Assembly: GCA_009787175.1 (NCBI GenBank)
Contig: WRGM01000133.1
Span: 1-12,142, forward strand
DNA: 12,142 nucleotides
Direction of reading: 5' to 3'
Source: Candidatus Bathycorpusculum fermentans
GTDB lineage: Archaea > Thermoproteota > Bathyarchaeia > Bathyarchaeales > Bathycorpusculaceae
The position numbers were made by a program, and so were the translations under genes. Within the stretch, counting starts at the first letter, position 1. Every line of letters starts with the position of its first letter. Shown one piece after another: positions 10,641-12,142 of the stretch. The notes under the pieces are model-generated. The model had not been told where the DNA came from and ran no database searches. It saw nothing but the letters and a program-made list of their open reading frames with translations.

Positions 10641-11054
10641 CGGAAGATTAAAAATTGTTTCGCGGACAGAAGAAAAGTCATAAGCAAGGGATTTTATTGT
10701 ACCATAGTCAACATTAGAGTTATTCATGGCTGCAAAAAATGTGCACCTATAAAGCTGTAGGTCATCAGTGTAGATTACAAATTCGAAATAGTCGATTCGA
10801 GCACCTGTATGCTTTAGGACATCATGATTTATTGAGAATGGAAAAAGATTATTGTTTCATTGCTGAAAGAGTTATCATCTAAATATGCATTGATGTATGC
10901 AGATGAAGTGTTCATGGTGAACCAGGGCGTATGAATGGGTTGTGTTGTAGCTTTGGTTTGAGGTGTGAAGTATGTTAGTGGCAAAGTTGCTACTATTCCG
11001 AGTGCTAATGCGCACATGCATAAAGTTATTATTCTTTTTTCAATCTTCATTGCT

Positions 11055-11068
11055 ACTTTTTCTCCAAT
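11055..11068 (-). promoter_or_regulatory. Ribosome binding site of the exported-protein pseudogene
   Basis: The minus strand has TTGGAG at about 11062-11067, followed by an A-rich spacer of 11 nt to the ATG (11048-11050). The spacing is slightly long but it supports this start. Confidence 0.4.
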
Positions 11069-11088
11069 GCTCTAATTCTCAGGGCAGT

Positions 11089-11097
11089 CTATATATC
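11089..11097 (-). promoter_or_regulatory. TATA box of the broken two-gene unit
   Basis: The minus strand reads GATATATAG just after a purine-rich AAGGA that could act as a BRE. Transcription would start near 11067, giving a leader of under 20 nt. The site is intact although both genes downstream are broken. Confidence 0.55.
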
Positions 11098-11124
11098 TCC
11101 TTGCCGAACACTTTTTGTCTAAAC

Positions 11125-11142
11125 TGCTCTACTATTAGAGCA
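11125..11142. promoter_or_regulatory. Inverted repeat upstream of the TATA box, possible operator
   Basis: TGCTCTA (11125-11131) and TAGAGCA (11136-11142) form a perfect 7-bp inverted repeat with a 4-bp spacer, about 28 nt upstream of the TATA box. A third copy of TGCTCTA lies at 11068-11074, at the expected start of transcription. Sites on both sides of a promoter suit a dimeric winged-helix regulator. The regulator encoded in the same unit is the obvious but unproven candidate. Confidence 0.4.
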
Positions 11143-11230
11143 ACAAAACATGATGGTTCAACTGAACAGGTTAGCAGATTTATTGCTTGTACAGAGGATG
11201 AAAAAAAGAAAGCACATCTTTTTTAACCCG

Positions 11231-11378
11231 TATTCCCGTATGTATTTAGCTTGCGTGTTTTTATTAAAGCATCTATATAGGAATTTGCATATGTAGCTGT
11301 GTTTGTTGCGCAAAAAAATGGCATGAAAGGTTAAATGTTAACGAAATTTTTGCTGAGAGCTAAATACATACGTATTCC
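11231..11378. mobile_element. MITE-like element with terminal repeats and target duplication
   Basis: CGTATGTATTTAGCT (11237-11251) is repeated exactly inverted at 11358-11372, bounding 136 bp. TATTCC directly flanks both ends (11231-11236 and 11373-11378), as expected for a 6-bp target duplication. The interior is AT-rich with no coding frame, so the element would depend on a transposase encoded elsewhere. The flanking C makes the exact boundary uncertain by a base. Its parent family cannot be named from this window, and its ends do not match the IS1 element. The alternative is a chance hairpin with a 106-bp loop, which the adjacent direct repeats argue against. It fills most of the gap between the broken unit's promoter and the flavodoxin-like gene. 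Confidence 0.6.
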
Positions 11379-11436
11379 CAATAAAATTTCTAACCACGGC
11401 AACTACAAACAGACAAAAACGCCTCAGAAACAACCA

Positions 11437-11450
11437 TTTTTTTTGAAAAA
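11437..11450. terminator. T-run/A-run terminator candidate after the flavodoxin-like gene
   Basis: Eight T (11437-11444), a G, then five A (11446-11450) on the plus strand. Read leftward from the flavodoxin-like stop this gives a T5 run about 23 nt downstream. It is weak and judged by pattern only. Confidence 0.3.
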
Positions 11451-11472
11451 CAAGTCAAATAATGGGTAATGT

Positions 11473-11919
11473 TTATTTTAATTTTGTTATTGCCCATTTT
11501 TTAGCTTCAGCTATATCAGTCTTATTAGGTCTACCGCGTCTAGTGAAACGAAATGTTTGTCCCAAACAAATGAAATAGTCAGCAGCTAAATGTTGACCTT
11601 TTATCTCAAGTGCCTGTTTAACGCCCTCATAAGCAAGCTTATTACTTGCGCCGCCGCCAGCCCAGGTCATAAATAATACAAACTGTTTACCCTTACCTAA
11701 ATTTACATTTTTTAGAAAATTTAACAATTCAACATACGGTTCACCACCCCTTATTCCCGTACCAAGAAATATCAAGCCATAATCATCTAAAGAGGGCATA
11801 ATTAAAGGATCAAAGGTTTTGTCTAATTTTATGGCTTCGCAGTTAACCGCTTGAGCGATTGCTAAGGCTACTTTTTCAGTATTACACCTATGACTCGAGT
11901 AAATAACAAGAGGCTTCAT
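11473..11919 (-). CDS. Flavodoxin-like domain protein
   Basis: The 148-residue protein has the flavodoxin fold pattern: first strand PLVIY, FMN phosphate-loop position S8-S9-H-R-C-N-T14, helix EKVALAIAQAV, strand GLIFLGTGIRGGEPY at about 50-63, strand-loop FVLFMTWAGGG near 82-92, and a C-terminal helix (DIAEAKKWAITKL). Such proteins bind FMN non-covalently and carry electrons or act as FMN-dependent oxidoreductases in the cytoplasm. The loop differs from the usual T-G-N-T: it has R-C-N-T, so the usual Gly is Cys. The Asn and Thr are kept, so FMN binding remains plausible. A GGAGG Shine-Dalgarno lies 8 nt before the ATG. It stands alone with its own promoter. I cannot tell its redox partner. 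Confidence 0.85.
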   Translation of the reverse strand: MKPLVIYSSHRCNTEKVALAIAQAVNCEAIKLDKTFDPLIMPSLDDYGLIFLGTGIRGGEPYVELLNFLKNVNLGKGKQFVLFMTWAGGGASNKLAYEGVKQALEIKGQHLAADYFICLGQTFRFTRRGRPNKTDIAEAKKWAITKLK

Positions 11920-11925
11920 GAAACA

Positions 11926-11931
11926 CCCTCC
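11926..11931 (-). promoter_or_regulatory. Shine-Dalgarno of the flavodoxin-like gene
   Basis: The minus strand reads AGGAGG about 8 nt before the ATG at 11917-11919, the strongest such site outside the polymerase operon. Confidence 0.6.
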
Positions 11932-11971
11932 TACAAATAGTTAACAGCGTCACCTAATAAGGGTAAGCCAA

Positions 11972-11982
11972 TTAAATATAAA
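11972..11982 (-). promoter_or_regulatory. TATA box of the flavodoxin-like gene
   Basis: The minus strand reads TTTATATTTAA, with an expected start near 11950 and a leader of about 30 nt. A second AT-rich match (TTAAATATC) lies at 11986-11994 and could serve instead. Confidence 0.5.
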
Positions 11983-12039
11983 GGGATATTTAAGCAAAAA
12001 TGTGCAGGATACAAAATACGGGACATTTGAACGTTTTTA

Positions 12040-12046
12040 TTTATAA
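12040..12046 (+). promoter_or_regulatory. TATA box for a rightward gene at the window edge
   Basis: TTTATAA on the plus strand is suitably placed to start transcription near 12070, toward the possible gene start at 12094 or 12126. It would be divergent from the flavodoxin-like promoter. Confidence 0.35.
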
Positions 12047-12125
12047 CACCCTTTGTCTTCTCACAAAATAATTTCACCCCTCTCAATTAGACTATGGTTA
12101 AAGTCAAAAAGAAGGGTGAACTTAA

Positions 12126-12142
12126 ATGGTGTCTAGAAAAAC
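12126..12142 (+). CDS. Possible 5' end of a rightward gene, cut by the window
   Basis: ATG at 12126 is preceded at about 7 nt by GGTGA, an acceptable archaeal Shine-Dalgarno, and opens a frame (M-V-S-R-K) that runs off the end. A competing ATG at 12094 opens another frame (MVKVKKKGELKWCLEK) but lacks a clear ribosome binding site. Too little sequence is present to choose or to name a product. Confidence 0.3.

Larger units (their letters stand above)
9232..11050 (-). pseudogene. Exported or membrane-anchored protein gene, split by an IS1 element
   Basis: The ATG at 11050 begins a typical signal peptide or anchor: basic MKIEKR, then a hydrophobic core (IITLCMCALALGIVATLPL). The first frame stops at 10829. 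Adding one T to the T5 run at 10842-10846 opens a frame (PFSINHDVLKHTGARIDYF..., then ETIFNLPEF) running to the IS1 target site. With the element and one target copy (9561-10640) removed, the frame joins exactly (F-R-N-G-G-Y-V-H-D-P-I-N). A TAA follows at 9519-9521, then in-frame ILSGEINEKRCYSSDGDDLN. A second added T in the T4 run at 9440-9443 leads into LDIMKDKQLVYLDVISRGYTY and the final TGA at 9232-9234. The repaired product is about 246 aa. I recognise no domain. The stop lies 17 nt before the winged-helix gene, so the two formed an operon. Confidence 0.65.

Noticed and set aside
10829..11050. Complete small secreted protein of 73 aa
   Set aside because: Coding sequence clearly continues in the adjacent frame beyond the T5 run, up to and across the IS1 insertion, so this is the 5' part of a larger broken gene. 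A short product could still be made.
10972..11226. Plus-strand 84-codon open frame
   Set aside because: It is antisense to the signal-peptide region and promoter of the broken unit, has no ribosome binding site or motif, and crosses the likely operator repeat.
11226..11380. The 15-bp inverted repeat as a terminator for the flavodoxin-like gene
   Set aside because: The arms are 106 bp apart, lie over 100 bp past the gene, are not followed by a T run and are directly flanked by TATTCC copies, which suits an inserted element better.

Overview
This window looks archaeal, most likely from the TACK side (Thaumarchaeota/Bathyarchaeia-like). That placement is an inference, resting on a one-piece RNA polymerase subunit A (A' and A'' fused), a one-piece subunit B, a short KH-only NusA next to a ribosomal L30e-family gene, and TATA-type promoters. 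The genome is AT-rich and has Shine-Dalgarno motifs before most genes. 

Layout. Positions 1-418 hold the 3' remnant of an IS630-family transposase gene and a short spacer with terminator-like and hairpin sequences. Positions 419-8385 (minus strand) are a compact transcription operon read rpoB > rpoA > rpl30e-like > nusA, with spacings of +1, -4 and -4 nt. A TATA box and a perfect 14-bp palindrome lie upstream of rpoB. The genes that often flank this cluster in archaea (rpoH before rpoB, rps12 after nusA) are not in the window, and mobile-element debris lies on both sides. Positions 8386-8753 have no gene I can support; part of this stretch is almost free of G and T on the plus strand. 

Positions 8754-11050 (minus strand) are a decayed two-gene unit. 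The upstream gene encoded a protein of about 246 aa with a signal peptide or N-terminal membrane anchor. It is split by a complete IS1-family element (9561-10632, 11-bp perfect terminal repeats, exact 8-bp target duplication) and carries two frame changes and a stop. The downstream gene encoded a winged-helix regulator with C-terminal membrane segments, and has one frame change and one stop. Each of the three frame changes is repaired by adding one T to a minus-strand T run. Both reconstructed reading frames are mine, made by eye. 

Positions 11051-11472 hold the promoter of the broken unit, repeated TGCTCTA heptamers around it, and a 136-bp MITE-like element (15-bp terminal inverted repeats, 6-bp flanking direct repeats). 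A flavodoxin-like gene with its own promoter follows on the minus strand (11473-11919), and a rightward gene may begin at the very end. 

Overall, an intact housekeeping operon abuts an accessory zone that is being eroded by insertions and mutations. The most unusual whole-window signal is strong switching of amino (A/C) versus keto (G/T) strand composition, including inside the single transposase gene. I found no CRISPR array, rRNA or tRNA.
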